37,720 bases of DNA from a virus: positions 1-37,720 of the IMG/VR virus record IMGVR_UViG_3300036768_000302; one strand, 5' to 3'. The position numbers were made by a program, and so were the translations under genes. Below are positions 26,161-33,579 of the stretch, piece by piece (the first letter of the stretch is position 1; every line of letters begins with the position of its first letter). The notes under the pieces are model-generated. The model was not told the origin of the DNA, did not search any database, and worked only from the letters and a program-made list of their open reading frames with translations.

Positions 26161-28281
26161 ATGGCCTCGGTCAGCCAGGTCGTCAACCAGTACTGGGCCG
26201 AGCTTCGGGACGGGGACGAGTTCACGGTTCAGGAGACCCTCCGGACCTATGCTCGGGTCCTCCGGGCCGCCTGGGCGGAGATCGAGCAGCTCGAGCGGCT
26301 CCCGTCCTCGGCGAGTCGGGACTTCAAGCTCGGCCGGCTCCGGCAGATCGAGACGGTCCTCCAGACGACAATCCAGGCCGGGCATCTCGACCTCGCTCTC
26401 GGCGTCGCGAACGCCGCCCTGTTCATGGAGGACCTCGGCCGGGCGTATGCGCGGGATGTCGTACGGGTCGGGCTACCGGGGCAGATCGCCGACCTCTCCT
26501 TCGGGGCGGAGGCGGGGCAGAAGCTTGTCGGGCGGACCGTCACCGTCGGGGCGAGGACGGCCGGGCTCCGGGCGCTCATCCCGCTCCAGGCCGTCATCGC
26601 TCGCGACTCTCCGCTCGCGAAGCTGTATACCGACCTCTCGAACGACGCCATCACGCGCTTCCGGGACGCCCTCTACGTCGGGGTCGGCCTCGGCCTCCAC
26701 CCGCGGGAGGTGTACGGGCGGATCGCCGACGCCCTCGGCGCGCCGCTTACCCGGGCGATGACGATCGCGCGGACGGAGATGCTCCGGGCCTACCGGGAGG
26801 GGACGCGGCACGCCTGGGTCGGGATGGGGGTCCGGCGCTGGGAATGGCACTCCGCTCGGGACCGGACGACGTGCGCGATTTGTTGGGCGATGGACGGCCA
26901 GGACTTCAGCATCGCGGACAAAATGGCCTCCCACCCGAACTGCCGCTGCACGATGCTGCCGATCCTCCCGGACATCGCCGATATCGCCGAGGCGGCTAGG
27001 CTCGGCCGGATCGAGGGGCTCGCCGCCCTCGACCTCTCGCGGGCCGCTCGGCAGGCCGGCTGGGAACAGGAGGCGCGATCGCATCGGCTCCGGCCGCGCT
27101 TCGGCTCGGCCGAGGACGAACTTCGCCGGCTCCCGGAACGCGACCAGATCGCGATCCTCGGGCCGACCCGCCACGCGGCTTGGAAGAGCGGGCGGATTAC
27201 CCTCCGTCGCCTGGCGACGGTAGTCGAGACCGAATGGGGGCTCGTCCCGACGCTCCGGACGCTCTCGGCGCTCGGCCTCGCTCGGGCGGGGGCGCCCGAG
27301 CGGACAACGAAGCTGTCGCCGATCGCCGAGCGGATGATGGCGAAGGACCCTCGTCCGCTAGAGAACGTCCCGGACGTCGACTGGGCGTCCGCCTATCGGG
27401 AGCTTTGGCATCGCGACGGGCTCCAGAACCTCGACGCGCGGGATCGGGCGGGGAGGGCGAAGCAGGACATCATGGTCAACCTCGCGACGGGGCTCTACCG
27501 CCAAGAGAAGTTCCTGGTGGCCCTCTCCGAGTGGAACGCGACGTATCGTCTCCACGGCCTACAAGAGACCCTCATCCCGACGAACCGGAGATACGCGAGG
27601 GGCGACTACTCGCTCGACGTCCGCTGGCAGGACCTCTCTCCGTCGGGGCGGCTCGCCCTCCTCAAGAGCGAGGTGGGGCGCTATATCGTCGAGGACTTCG
27701 TGGCCTCGTTCATCCAGCTCTGGGCGCAGACCTCGGCCGATCACTCGACCCTCTCTCTCTACGTCCAACAGCGGGCGAAGGCGCTCTTCTCGCCGGCGGC
27801 CCAAACCTCGCACTTCGCCGACCTCGATACGATGATGCCTCCGGCGGCGCGTCAGGTCATCGATACCCTCCTCAAGGAGATGTACGACCAAACCCAGGCT
27901 CGTCTACTGGAGTTCGAACAGAAGGCGAGGAGGACCCTCGGCGAGTGGCAGCTCTCCAAGTCGCCCGGGTTCCCGGAGTACGTCCCGCTCTACCGGGGCG
28001 TCCAGCTCGACCCGGACAACCTCCCGCCCGAGTTCGAGGGGGTCGGCGAGGGGGGCGGGCTCGTCGAGATGGCCCACCAGCCGCTCTCGTCCTGGTCAAC
28101 AAGCGCGCGTGTGGCCTACAACTTCTCGGGGGAGCGGTCGGGCTCGTACGTCTTCGCCGCCCTGATCCCTCGGGAGTGGATCGTCGGGACGTCGAGGAGC
28201 GGGTTCGGCTGCCTCGGCGAGGAGGAGTTTGTCGTCGCCTGCCCAAAGCCTTTCAAGGTCTGGGTATACCGTACGGGGTAA
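26161..28281 (+). CDS. Minor head (MuF/SPP1 gp7-like) protein fused to ADP-ribosyltransferase
   Basis: This is a 706-residue protein. The first ~270 residues are an SPP1 gp7/Mu F-type minor head protein: a helical N-terminus, LHPREVYGRIAD, ARTEMLRAYREG (203-214), then WHSARDRTTCAIC (Cys238/241) and HPNCRC (258-263). Residues ~270-590 are a helical linker region. The C-terminus (~600-706) has the R-S-E triad of ADP-ribosyltransferases: Arg612 in LYRGV, the Ser-Thr-Ser motif 646-648 in LSSWSTS, and E687-x-E689 in GCLGEEEFVV. The double Glu suggests arginine-directed activity. Gp7-like proteins enter the capsid and can be ejected with DNA, so this domain would modify host proteins at the start of infection. 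MuF-toxin fusions are a described class. Confidence 0.9.
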   Translation: MASVSQVVNQYWAELRDGDEFTVQETLRTYARVLRAAWAEIEQLERLPSSASRDFKLGRLRQIETVLQTTIQAGHLDLALGVANAALFMEDLGRAYARDVVRVGLPGQIADLSFGAEAGQKLVGRTVTVGARTAGLRALIPLQAVIARDSPLAKLYTDLSNDAITRFRDALYVGVGLGLHPREVYGRIADALGAPLTRAMTIARTEMLRAYREGTRHAWVGMGVRRWEWHSARDRTTCAICWAMDGQDFSIADKMASHPNCRCTMLPILPDIADIAEAARLGRIEGLAALDLSRAARQAGWEQEARSHRLRPRFGSAEDELRRLPERDQIAILGPTRHAAWKSGRITLRRLATVVETEWGLVPTLRTLSALGLARAGAPERTTKLSPIAERMMAKDPRPLENVPDVDWASAYRELWHRDGLQNLDARDRAGRAKQDIMVNLATGLYRQEKFLVALSEWNATYRLHGLQETLIPTNRRYARGDYSLDVRWQDLSPSGRLALLKSEVGRYIVEDFVASFIQLWAQTSADHSTLSLYVQQRAKALFSPAAQTSHFADLDTMMPPAARQVIDTLLKEMYDQTQARLLEFEQKARRTLGEWQLSKSPGFPEYVPLYRGVQLDPDNLPPEFEGVGEGGGLVEMAHQPLSSWSTSARVAYNFSGERSGSYVFAALIPREWIVGTSRSGFGCLGEEEFVVACPKPFKVWVYRTG

Positions 28282-28294
28282 AGGAGGACAAACG

Positions 28295-28507
28295 ATGCCT
28301 TTCAATCCGGACGCTCTCCCGCGGAACGCCGATTGGCTCCGGGTCGTCGCCTGGGACCTCCCGACGACCGCCGAGGACTTCCTGGCCTTCCTCGGCGAGA
28401 CGCGCGATCAACAAGTCGCGAAGTGGGTACAGTTTCAACGGCTACCGGCGATCGAGGCGATGCCGCCGGACCTACGGCGCGAAGTCGAGGCGATCCTCGC
28501 GTCTTGA
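28295..28507 (+). CDS. 70-aa protein next to the MuF-ART gene
   Basis: It starts at ATG 28295 behind AAAGGAGGACAAACG; an in-frame ATG at 28229 lies inside the previous gene and is rejected. The product (MPFNPDALPRNADWLRVVAW, DLPTTAEDFLAFLGETRDQQ, then VQFQRLPAIEAMPPDLRREV) is a small acidic helical protein. The location directly after a toxin-like fusion makes an immunity or chaperone role possible. A plain head-assembly factor is equally possible. No family is recognised. Confidence 0.75.
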   Translation: MPFNPDALPRNADWLRVVAWDLPTTAEDFLAFLGETRDQQVAKWVQFQRLPAIEAMPPDLRREVEAILAS

Positions 28508-28530
28508 CACCAGAAGCGGAGGCGGCCAGA

Positions 28531-29130
28531 ATGACGGTCGAGGCTACCGGCGCCCAGGGCGGCGCCGAGGCGATCCCCGGCTCGCAGGGGACGGTACCGG
28601 GAGCGGCGGACGCTCCCGAGGGGACCGCGGCACCTGACGCCGCTACCGGCCAGTCGGCCGAGACGACGCTACCTCCCGAGATCGTCAAGCTCCGCAACGA
28701 GACGGCCGCGCTCCGGCGGCAACTCCAGGCGCTCCAGAAGCAGGCGAAGCAGGAGGCGCAGGAGACGCTCACGGAGGCGGAGCGGATCGCGGCGGAGAAG
28801 GCGGCGATCGAGGCGGAGAAGGCGGCGCTTGAGCGAGAGCGGCGGGTCTTCGGGCTCCGCCAGGCGGCCCTAGCGGCGGCCTCTCGGGCGGGCGCTATCT
28901 ACCCAGACGTAATCGACGCCCTCCTCGTCTCTCGGATGGACCAGATCGACTTCGACGACTCCGGCCGACCACAGAACGTCGACGCCCTCGTCGCCGAGCT
29001 TCGGAAGACCCACCCGGGCCTCTTCCGGGCTCCGGCGGGGACGGCCGACGGCGGGGCGGGGACCTCGTCCCGGCCGGCGGCGGGCGGGATGAACGAGTTC
29101 ATCAGGCGAGCGGCGGGGCGGGGCGGCTAG
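28531..29130 (+). CDS. Capsid scaffolding protein
   Basis: This 199-residue protein is encoded just before the major capsid protein, the usual place for scaffold. The N-terminal ~55 residues are low complexity (Gly/Ala/Thr-rich). A long coiled coil follows (VKLRNETAALRRQLQALQKQ, then ERIAAEKAAIEAEKAALE). Then comes LAAASRAGAIYPDVIDALLV and an ELRKTHPGLFRAP motif seen in DUF4355/GP20-like scaffolds, and a basic C-terminus (MNEFIRRAAGRGG) that would bind the capsid protein. The start is ATG 28531 after GCGGAGGCGG; a TTG at 28504 is in frame but less likely. It directs prohead assembly and is lost on maturation. Confidence 0.85.
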   Translation: MTVEATGAQGGAEAIPGSQGTVPGAADAPEGTAAPDAATGQSAETTLPPEIVKLRNETAALRRQLQALQKQAKQEAQETLTEAERIAAEKAAIEAEKAALERERRVFGLRQAALAAASRAGAIYPDVIDALLVSRMDQIDFDDSGRPQNVDALVAELRKTHPGLFRAPAGTADGGAGTSSRPAAGGMNEFIRRAAGRGG

Positions 29131-29146
29131 CCGGAAGGAGGCGGCC

Positions 29147-30097
29147 ATGCCGTACAACTCGATCATCACGCGTTCGGAAGCCGACGCGCTCATCCCGGAC
29201 GAGGTCTCGCGGGACATCATCCAGTCCCTCCCGACCTCCAGCTTCTGTCTCGCGACCTTCCGCCGGACTACGATGTCCCGGAAGCAGGTCCGCCAGCCGG
29301 TCCTCTCGGCGCTCCCGGTCGCCTACTGGGTCAACGGCGATACCGGGCTCAAGCAGACGACCGAGATGGCCTGGGCAAACAAGTACCTCGTCGCCGAGGA
29401 GCTTGCGGCCCTCGTCCCGATCCCCCAGGCGGTCCTCGACGACTCCGACTTCGACATCTGGGGCGAGGTCCGGCCGCGGATCGTCGAGGCGCTCGGGAAG
29501 GCCCTCGACCAGGCGATCATTTTCGGCGTGAACAAGCCGTCTACCTGGCCGGCGGCGATCATCCCGGCCGCGACCTCGGCCGGTCACGCCGTCGAGGCGA
29601 GCGGCGGGGCGTCGCCGCCCCAGGACCTCGCGGCCGACATCAATGACGTCATGGCGCTCGTCGAGGCGGACGGCTTCGATGTGAACGGCTTCGCGGCCGC
29701 TCCGACCCTCAAGGCGCAGCTCCGGGGGCTCCGGGACGCCAACAAGGGGCTCCTCTTCCAACCGTCCCTCACGGCCGGGACTCCGTCGACCCTCTACGGC
29801 GAGGACATCACCTTCGTCAAGAACGGCTCTTGGAACGCCTCGACGGCGCTCCTCGTCGCCGGGGACTGGACGCAGGGCATCATCGCCGTCAGGCAGGACG
29901 TCTCGTACCGCATCCTCGACCAGGCGGTCATCCAGGACAACACGGGGGCGATCATCTACAACCTCGCCCAGCAGGACATGGTCGCCCTCCGGGTCACCGC
30001 GCGGTTCGCGTTCCAGATCGCGAATCCGATCACGGCGCTGAACCAGAATGACGCGACCCGCTACCCCTTCGCGGTTCTGACTCCGTATACGCCGTAG
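29147..30097 (+). CDS. Major capsid protein (HK97 fold)
   Basis: This 316-residue protein lies downstream of the scaffold behind CCGGAAGGAGGCGGCC. Typical features are an N-terminal arm and helix (LIPDEVSRDIIQSLP), LATFRRTTMSRKQVRQPVLS, the E-loop area (LPVAYWVNGDTGLKQTTEMA), NKYLVAEELAALVPIPQAVL, the spine helix (DIWGEVRPRIVEALGKALDQ) and the P-domain end with RFAFQIANPITALNQ. The length agrees with compact HK97-type capsid proteins without a fused protease or delta domain. There is no head protease gene nearby. The RBS is strong, as expected for an abundant product. Confidence 0.92.
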   Translation: MPYNSIITRSEADALIPDEVSRDIIQSLPTSSFCLATFRRTTMSRKQVRQPVLSALPVAYWVNGDTGLKQTTEMAWANKYLVAEELAALVPIPQAVLDDSDFDIWGEVRPRIVEALGKALDQAIIFGVNKPSTWPAAIIPAATSAGHAVEASGGASPPQDLAADINDVMALVEADGFDVNGFAAAPTLKAQLRGLRDANKGLLFQPSLTAGTPSTLYGEDITFVKNGSWNASTALLVAGDWTQGIIAVRQDVSYRILDQAVIQDNTGAIIYNLAQQDMVALRVTARFAFQIANPITALNQNDATRYPFAVLTPYTP

Positions 30098-30104
30098 GGG
30101 CGCG

Positions 30105-30332
30105 ATGACGGACCGGCTCCCTCTCTGGCAGGGGCCTGACGGGACGCGGCGGCGGATGGGCGACGCCGCCGCCGCGGTCCTCATCCCCGACTGGACGAGG
30201 GTCGAGGAGGATACCGCTGATGACCGAAGCCGAGGCGCTGGCGATCCTCCGCCAGGAGACGGCGGCGGAGGAGGCGCCGGGGCTCGACGACGCCGAACTC
30301 GAAACCCTACTCCGACGGTTCAGGATCGCTGA
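30105..30332 (+). CDS. Small protein after the capsid gene, long overlap with next gene
   Basis: It starts at ATG 30105 seven bases after the capsid stop. The first ~40 residues (MTDRLPLWQGPDGTRRRMGD, AAAAVLIPDWTRVEEDTADD) look like the short capsid-adjacent proteins seen in many siphophages. From 30220 the frame overlaps the next gene for 113 bases and turns into Gly/Arg-rich filler, so the real C-terminus may be incorrect. Either the overlap is real or a frameshift lies near 30215. The function is unknown. Confidence 0.45.
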   Translation: MTDRLPLWQGPDGTRRRMGDAAAAVLIPDWTRVEEDTADDRSRGAGDPPPGDGGGGGAGARRRRTRNPTPTVQDR

Positions 30333-30579
30333 CGCGGACGGGCGGGCGCCGACCGACGCGGGCTGGTCGCCGACCTGGGACCTCCGGCGGGCGGTCGTCC
30401 GCGGCTGGCGGCTCAAGGCCGCGAAGGCGGCCGGGGCCTACGACCTCTCTACCGACGGGCAGGGCCTCTCGCGCTCGCAGATCGTCTCGAACTGCCTCCG
30501 GATGGCGGATACCTACGCTCGCGGGGCGCTCGCGTCGCCGGTCCTCCCGGGGCAACACGCTGTCGTCGAGGCGGAGTGA
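30220..30579 (+). CDS. Head-tail adaptor (connector) protein
   Basis: This 119-residue protein lies in the position of the SPP1 gp15/HK97 gp6-like adaptor. It is helical with the typical pattern ALAILRQETAAEEAPGLDDA, ELETLLRRFRIAD, DLRRAVVRGWRLKAAKAAGA and YDLSTDGQGLSRSQIVSNCL, followed by RMADTYARGA. Adaptors form a ring under the portal and begin closure of the filled head. It overlaps the upstream small gene and ends one base before the next start. Confidence 0.75.
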   Translation: MTEAEALAILRQETAAEEAPGLDDAELETLLRRFRIADADGRAPTDAGWSPTWDLRRAVVRGWRLKAAKAAGAYDLSTDGQGLSRSQIVSNCLRMADTYARGALASPVLPGQHAVVEAE

Positions 30580-30580
30580 G

Positions 30581-30937
30581 ATGATCAGCCGGGCCGAGGT
30601 CGAGCGGGCGCGGCGGGACGTCGCCGAGGCGCTCTTCGACACGCCGATGACCGTTCTGCGGCGGGCGGAGGCGCGCGAACCCGGCGGCGGTTTCGTCTCG
30701 ACCTACAGCTCCGTCTGGGAGGGGCTCGGCCGCTACGCGCCGTCCTCGGCCGCCCAGACGGAAATCGCGGCGCGGCTCAACTACACGACATCAGTCACGA
30801 TTACGCTCCCGGCCGGGGTCGACGTCCAGGCGGACGATCGGGTCGTCGCCGCCGGACGGACCTTCGAGGTCTTCGCCGTCCTCGGGCGGCGGACCTGGGA
30901 GATCGTCACGCGGGTGCTCGCGGCGGAGGTGACGTGA
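30581..30937 (+). CDS. Head closure protein (SPP1 gp16-like)
   Basis: This 118-residue protein lies between adaptor and tail-completion genes. An N-terminal helix precedes TPMTVLRRAEAREPGGGFVS, VWEGLGRYAPSS, TEIAARLNYTTSVTITLPAG, VQADDRVVAAGRTFEVFAVL and RTWEIVTRVLA. The order of strands with the ITLPAG and DRVVAAGRTFEV turns is that of the head-closure/stopper family. It seals the portal channel after packaging. The stop overlaps the next ATG. Confidence 0.8.
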   Translation: MISRAEVERARRDVAEALFDTPMTVLRRAEAREPGGGFVSTYSSVWEGLGRYAPSSAAQTEIAARLNYTTSVTITLPAGVDVQADDRVVAAGRTFEVFAVLGRRTWEIVTRVLAAEVT

Positions 30938-31341
30938 TGGGCTCCCTCACGCGCTACCGGAACGACCTCCCGACGCTGATGGATCGTCTCCAGAGTTTCC
31001 TGTACCAGCTCGTCCGGCGGCAGACGGTCCAGGCCGAGCGGCTAGCTCGGCAGTACGCGCCGATCGTATCCGGCAACCTCGTCAACTCATCGGCCTCCGA
31101 GGTTACGCGACCGTCGTCCTCGCAGTTCGTCGGCGAGGTGGCCTTCAATGCGCACTACGCGTCCTACGTCAACTTCGGGACGGGGCGGGCCGGCGCGGCC
31201 TCCGACGTACCGAACCGACCGCCGGAGGTCAACTACGGGCCGTCTCGGGGACGGCCGGCAAAGCCCTACCTCTCGCTCGCCATTACGCAGTCCTTCCAAG
31301 AGCTTGTGGACGCTATCGCCGCTATCGAGCGTGAACTATGA
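30937..31341 (+). CDS. Tail completion protein (HK97 gp10-like)
   Basis: I chose ATG 30937, which overlaps the upstream stop (TGATG); an in-frame GTG lies at 30934. The product is 134 residues. The HK97 gp10-like pattern is clear: TVQAERLARQYAPIVSGNLV, NSSASEVTRPSSS, EVAFNAHYASYVNFGTGRAG and PAKPYLSLAITQSFQEL. Such proteins join the tail to the head-closure ring. The gene is coupled to both neighbours. Confidence 0.82.
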   Translation: MGSLTRYRNDLPTLMDRLQSFLYQLVRRQTVQAERLARQYAPIVSGNLVNSSASEVTRPSSSQFVGEVAFNAHYASYVNFGTGRAGAASDVPNRPPEVNYGPSRGRPAKPYLSLAITQSFQELVDAIAAIEREL

Positions 31342-31757
31342 GAGACCTCGACGCCGCGATTTACGGCCTCCTCAGCGACGACGCGACCCTCGCCGGCCTC
31401 GCTCCGGGCGGCATCTGGCGGCAGGTCGCGCCGGGCGATACGCCGACGCCCCTCGTCGTCTTCCGGACGACCGATACCCAGGACAGCTACGCCTTCTCGG
31501 GGCTCGCCTACCGGCGGGTCACGATCGAGGTCGTGGCGGTCGACCGGGCCTCCTCCGCCGAGGCGGCCCAGGCCGCCCTCTCGCGGGCGGATGCCCTCCT
31601 CTCCGACTCCGACGCCGACCTCTCGTCGCGGATGTCCGCCTGGGCCGTCCGGGCGATCCGGAGGCGCTCCGGAGGCGAGGGCCACTTCATCGACGCCGGC
31701 GGGACCGTCTGGCAGACGGCATCGTCGACGTACGGCATCATGGTGACACCGCTATGA
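31338..31757 (+). CDS. Tail terminator protein (gp17/DUF3168-like)
   Basis: This 139-residue protein has the DUF3168-like pattern: MRDLDAAIYGLLSDDATLAG, GIWRQVAPGDTPTPLVVFRT, YAFSGLAYRRVTIEVVAVDR, AAQAALSRADALLSD and a final QTASSTYGIMVTPL. Hexameric tail terminators stop tail-tube polymerisation and dock to the head. Position between tail completion and tail tube genes agrees. It overlaps both neighbours by four bases. Confidence 0.82.
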   Translation: MRDLDAAIYGLLSDDATLAGLAPGGIWRQVAPGDTPTPLVVFRTTDTQDSYAFSGLAYRRVTIEVVAVDRASSAEAAQAALSRADALLSDSDADLSSRMSAWAVRAIRRRSGGEGHFIDAGGTVWQTASSTYGIMVTPL

Positions 31758-31942
31758 AGCGCTACCGGGCTCGGGTCGGGCTCAACACGCCCAAGGGCAG
31801 GTTCGAGGTCGGCGACGTCGTCGAGGGGCTCCCTCGGCGGTCGATCCCGGACCTCCTCGCCGGCGGCTACATCGAAGAGATCGACGACGACGATACGCCG
31901 GCGGACGACCGGCCGGCCGATGACGAGCGGAGTACGACATGA
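31754..31942 (+). CDS. 62-aa hypothetical protein before the tail tube gene
   Basis: ATG 31754 overlaps the terminator-gene stop and the TGA overlaps the tube-gene ATG. The product begins MKRYRARVGLNTPKGRFEVG, continues DVVEGLPRRSIPDLLAGGYI and ends in a very acidic tail (EEIDDDDTPADDRPADDERS). Small proteins of this kind with a beta-like N-terminus occur between terminator and tube genes in other siphophages. The function is unknown. Confidence 0.75.
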   Translation: MKRYRARVGLNTPKGRFEVGDVVEGLPRRSIPDLLAGGYIEEIDDDDTPADDRPADDERSTT

Positions 31943-32637
31943 CGACGATGCACGGCTCGAAGGCCAGGGTGTACGCCGGCGCCTACGACCTCTCGGGCTT
32001 CCTCTCCTCCTTCTCTGCCTCGGCCTCGGCGGATACGGCGGAGGTGACGACCTTCGGAGCGGTCGCGAAGACGTACATCGCCGGCGTCCGGGACGGGACG
32101 CTCTCCGGGGAGGGGTACTGGGACGGCGACCCAAACGCCGTCGACGCGGTCCTCTCTGCCGCACTCGGGACGGTGACGATCGTCTCGTACTGGCCCCAGG
32201 GGGACAGCTTCGGGGCGTCGGGGCGGGCGGCCGAGACGACCGGGCCGACCTCCTATGAAGTGTCCTCGCCGGTCGACGGCGCGGCGACTATCTCCCTCGA
32301 ACTCCAGTCGAGCGGGGGCCTCCACTACGTCAGGTCGCTCCTCCCGAAGACGACGGTCTCGGGCAACGGGAACGGCTCGGCCCTCGACAACACGGCGGCG
32401 ACCTCGAATGGCGGGGTCGGCTACCTCCACGTCTTCGGGGTATCGTCCGGCTCCCTCGCCGTCAAAATCCAGGACTCGGCGGATAACTCCGTCTGGGCGG
32501 ACATCATCACCTTTACGGCGGCGACGACCGGCGGCGCCCAGCGCGTCGCGATCACCGGGACCGTCCGGCGGTACGTCCGGGCGCTCTGGACGATTACCGG
32601 CGGGGCGACCCTCGCCGTCGGCTTCGCGCGGCTCTAG
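31939..32637 (+). CDS. Tail tube protein 1 (major tail protein-like)
   Basis: This is a 232-residue protein. The N-terminal ~125 residues have the tail-tube pattern: HGSKARVYAGAYDLSGFLSS, SADTAEVTTFGAVAKTYIAG, VRDGTLSGEGYWDGDPNAVD and ATISLELQSSGG. The C-terminal ~95 residues (GYLHVFGVSSGSLAVKIQDS, DNSVWADIITFTAA, VRRYVRALWTI) form an extra beta domain that would project from the tube surface. It shares the HGSKA, SADTAE-TT and KTYI-G motifs with the next gene. Which paralogue builds the bulk of the tube is not decided by sequence. Confidence 0.8.
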   Translation: MTTMHGSKARVYAGAYDLSGFLSSFSASASADTAEVTTFGAVAKTYIAGVRDGTLSGEGYWDGDPNAVDAVLSAALGTVTIVSYWPQGDSFGASGRAAETTGPTSYEVSSPVDGAATISLELQSSGGLHYVRSLLPKTTVSGNGNGSALDNTAATSNGGVGYLHVFGVSSGSLAVKIQDSADNSVWADIITFTAATTGGAQRVAITGTVRRYVRALWTITGGATLAVGFARL

Positions 32638-32652
32638 AAAGGAGGCGACAAC

Positions 32653-33063
32653 ATGGCGACGACGCACGGTTCCAAGGCGGTCTTCAAGGTCCAAGACTCC
32701 GGCGGGGTCCTCCGGGACCTCTCGGCCTACCTGACCTCGGCCGGGCTCTCCCGCTCGGCCGACACGGCGGAGATCACGACGCTCGGCTCGACCTCGAAGA
32801 CGTACATCCCGGGGCTTCTCGATGGGACGATCCCCATCGAGGGGCACTACGACCCGACCGTCGACGGCTACCTCGCCGGCATCCTCGGGATGGAGCGGCC
32901 GTTCGAGTACTATCCGGCCGGCGAGCCAGCCTCGACCTCGAAGCCGAAGTACACCGGCTCGTGCATCCTGACCTCGTATGAGGCCTCGACTCCGGTCGAC
33001 GACGCCGGCTCGATTTCGGGCGAGTTCCAGGTCACCGGGGCCGTCACGCGGGCGACCTCATGA
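32653..33063 (+). CDS. Tail tube protein 2 (paralogue without the outer domain)
   Basis: This 136-residue protein has AAAGGAGGCGACAAC before the ATG. It repeats the core of the preceding gene: HGSKAVFKVQDSGGVLRDLS, RSADTAEITTLGSTSKTYIP, LLDGTIPIEGHYDPTVDGYL, and ends with SYEASTPVDDAGSISGEFQV, the typical closing strands. The strong RBS suggests high expression, so this shorter form may be the major tube protein and the longer one a decorated minor form. It overlaps the chaperone gene by four bases. Confidence 0.78.
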   Translation: MATTHGSKAVFKVQDSGGVLRDLSAYLTSAGLSRSADTAEITTLGSTSKTYIPGLLDGTIPIEGHYDPTVDGYLAGILGMERPFEYYPAGEPASTSKPKYTGSCILTSYEASTPVDDAGSISGEFQVTGAVTRATS

Positions 33064-33413
33064 CGGGCTATCTATCCCGGGACGAACTCCTCGCGCTCGA
33101 CGACCTCCCGACGATCGACCTCCCCATCCCGGAGTGGGGCGGCCGGGCCGTCCGGCTCCGGGCGCTCACGAAGGGCGAGCAGCTCGACATCCGGCGGGAG
33201 GCGACCGTCGGGGGCGAGATCGACGCCGAACTCGTCGAGCTGCTCGCGATCGTCGCGGCGCTCGAAGAACCGAAGCTCTCGAAGGAGGACGTCGGCATCC
33301 TCCGGGCTCGGAACGCGGCCGCGATCAACCGTATCGCTCGGCACGTCGCGGTCCTCGCCGGGCTCGCCGGCGACGAGGAGGTCGCCGAAGCGAAGCGCCG
33401 CTTTCCTGAGTGA
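33060..33413 (+). CDS. Tail assembly chaperone (G-like)
   Basis: This 117-residue protein lies between the tube and tape-measure genes. SRDELLALDDLPTIDLPIPE, WGGRAVRLRALTKGEQLDIR, an acidic helix (DAELVELLAIVAALEEPKLS) and a helical C-terminus are typical of phage tail assembly chaperones. The end of the gene carries CGC-TTT-CCT-GAG-TGA; a +1 slip on TTT-C joins it to the downstream frame ending at 33579. It would bind the tape measure protein during tail assembly. Confidence 0.82.
   Translation: MTGYLSRDELLALDDLPTIDLPIPEWGGRAVRLRALTKGEQLDIRREATVGGEIDAELVELLAIVAALEEPKLSKEDVGILRARNAAAINRIARHVAVLAGLAGDEEVAEAKRRFPE
33402..33405 (+). promoter_or_regulatory. Probable +1 ribosomal frameshift site (TTT-C)
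   Basis: In the chaperone frame the last codons are CGC TTT CCT GAG TGA. Slipping forward one base lets tRNA-Phe re-pair from UUU to UUC, and translation then continues CTG AGT GAT in the frame of the downstream segment. UUU-C is a known +1-prone sequence. Confidence 0.55.
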
Positions 33414-33579
33414 TCCGGAGCGGAGGTTCCAGTACGTGCTGGCTCGCGACCTCGGGATGACTCGCGCTGACCTCCTCCGGAGGATGCCGGCCGCCGAGTT
33501 CGTCGAGTGGATGGCCCTCTACGCCCTCGAAGCCTGGGAACGCGAGCGGGCGGCGCGCCGGCGCCGGAGGCGGCGCTGA
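33406..33579 (+). CDS. Tail assembly chaperone extension (T-like), frameshift product
   Basis: This open segment has no good start of its own (only GTG 33436 and internal ATGs, without a Shine-Dalgarno) and follows the chaperone stop in the +1 frame. It encodes 57 residues: LSDPERRFQYVLARDLGMTR, ADLLRRMPAAEFVEWMALYA, LEAWERERAA and an Arg run. YVLARDLGMTRADLL and FVEWMALYALE match the T-type C-terminal segments of tail chaperones. As in lambda gpG-gpT, a minor fusion is made by programmed frameshifting and binds the tape measure protein. Its stop overlaps the tape-measure ATG. Confidence 0.7.
   Translation: MSDPERRFQYVLARDLGMTRADLLRRMPAAEFVEWMALYALEAWERERAARRRRRRR

Noticed and set aside
28504-28532. 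Promoter TTGACA-N17-CAGAAT before the scaffold gene
   Set aside because: The -10 match is poor and overlaps the start codon, and there is no leader hairpin or flanking GGGTA; probably chance.
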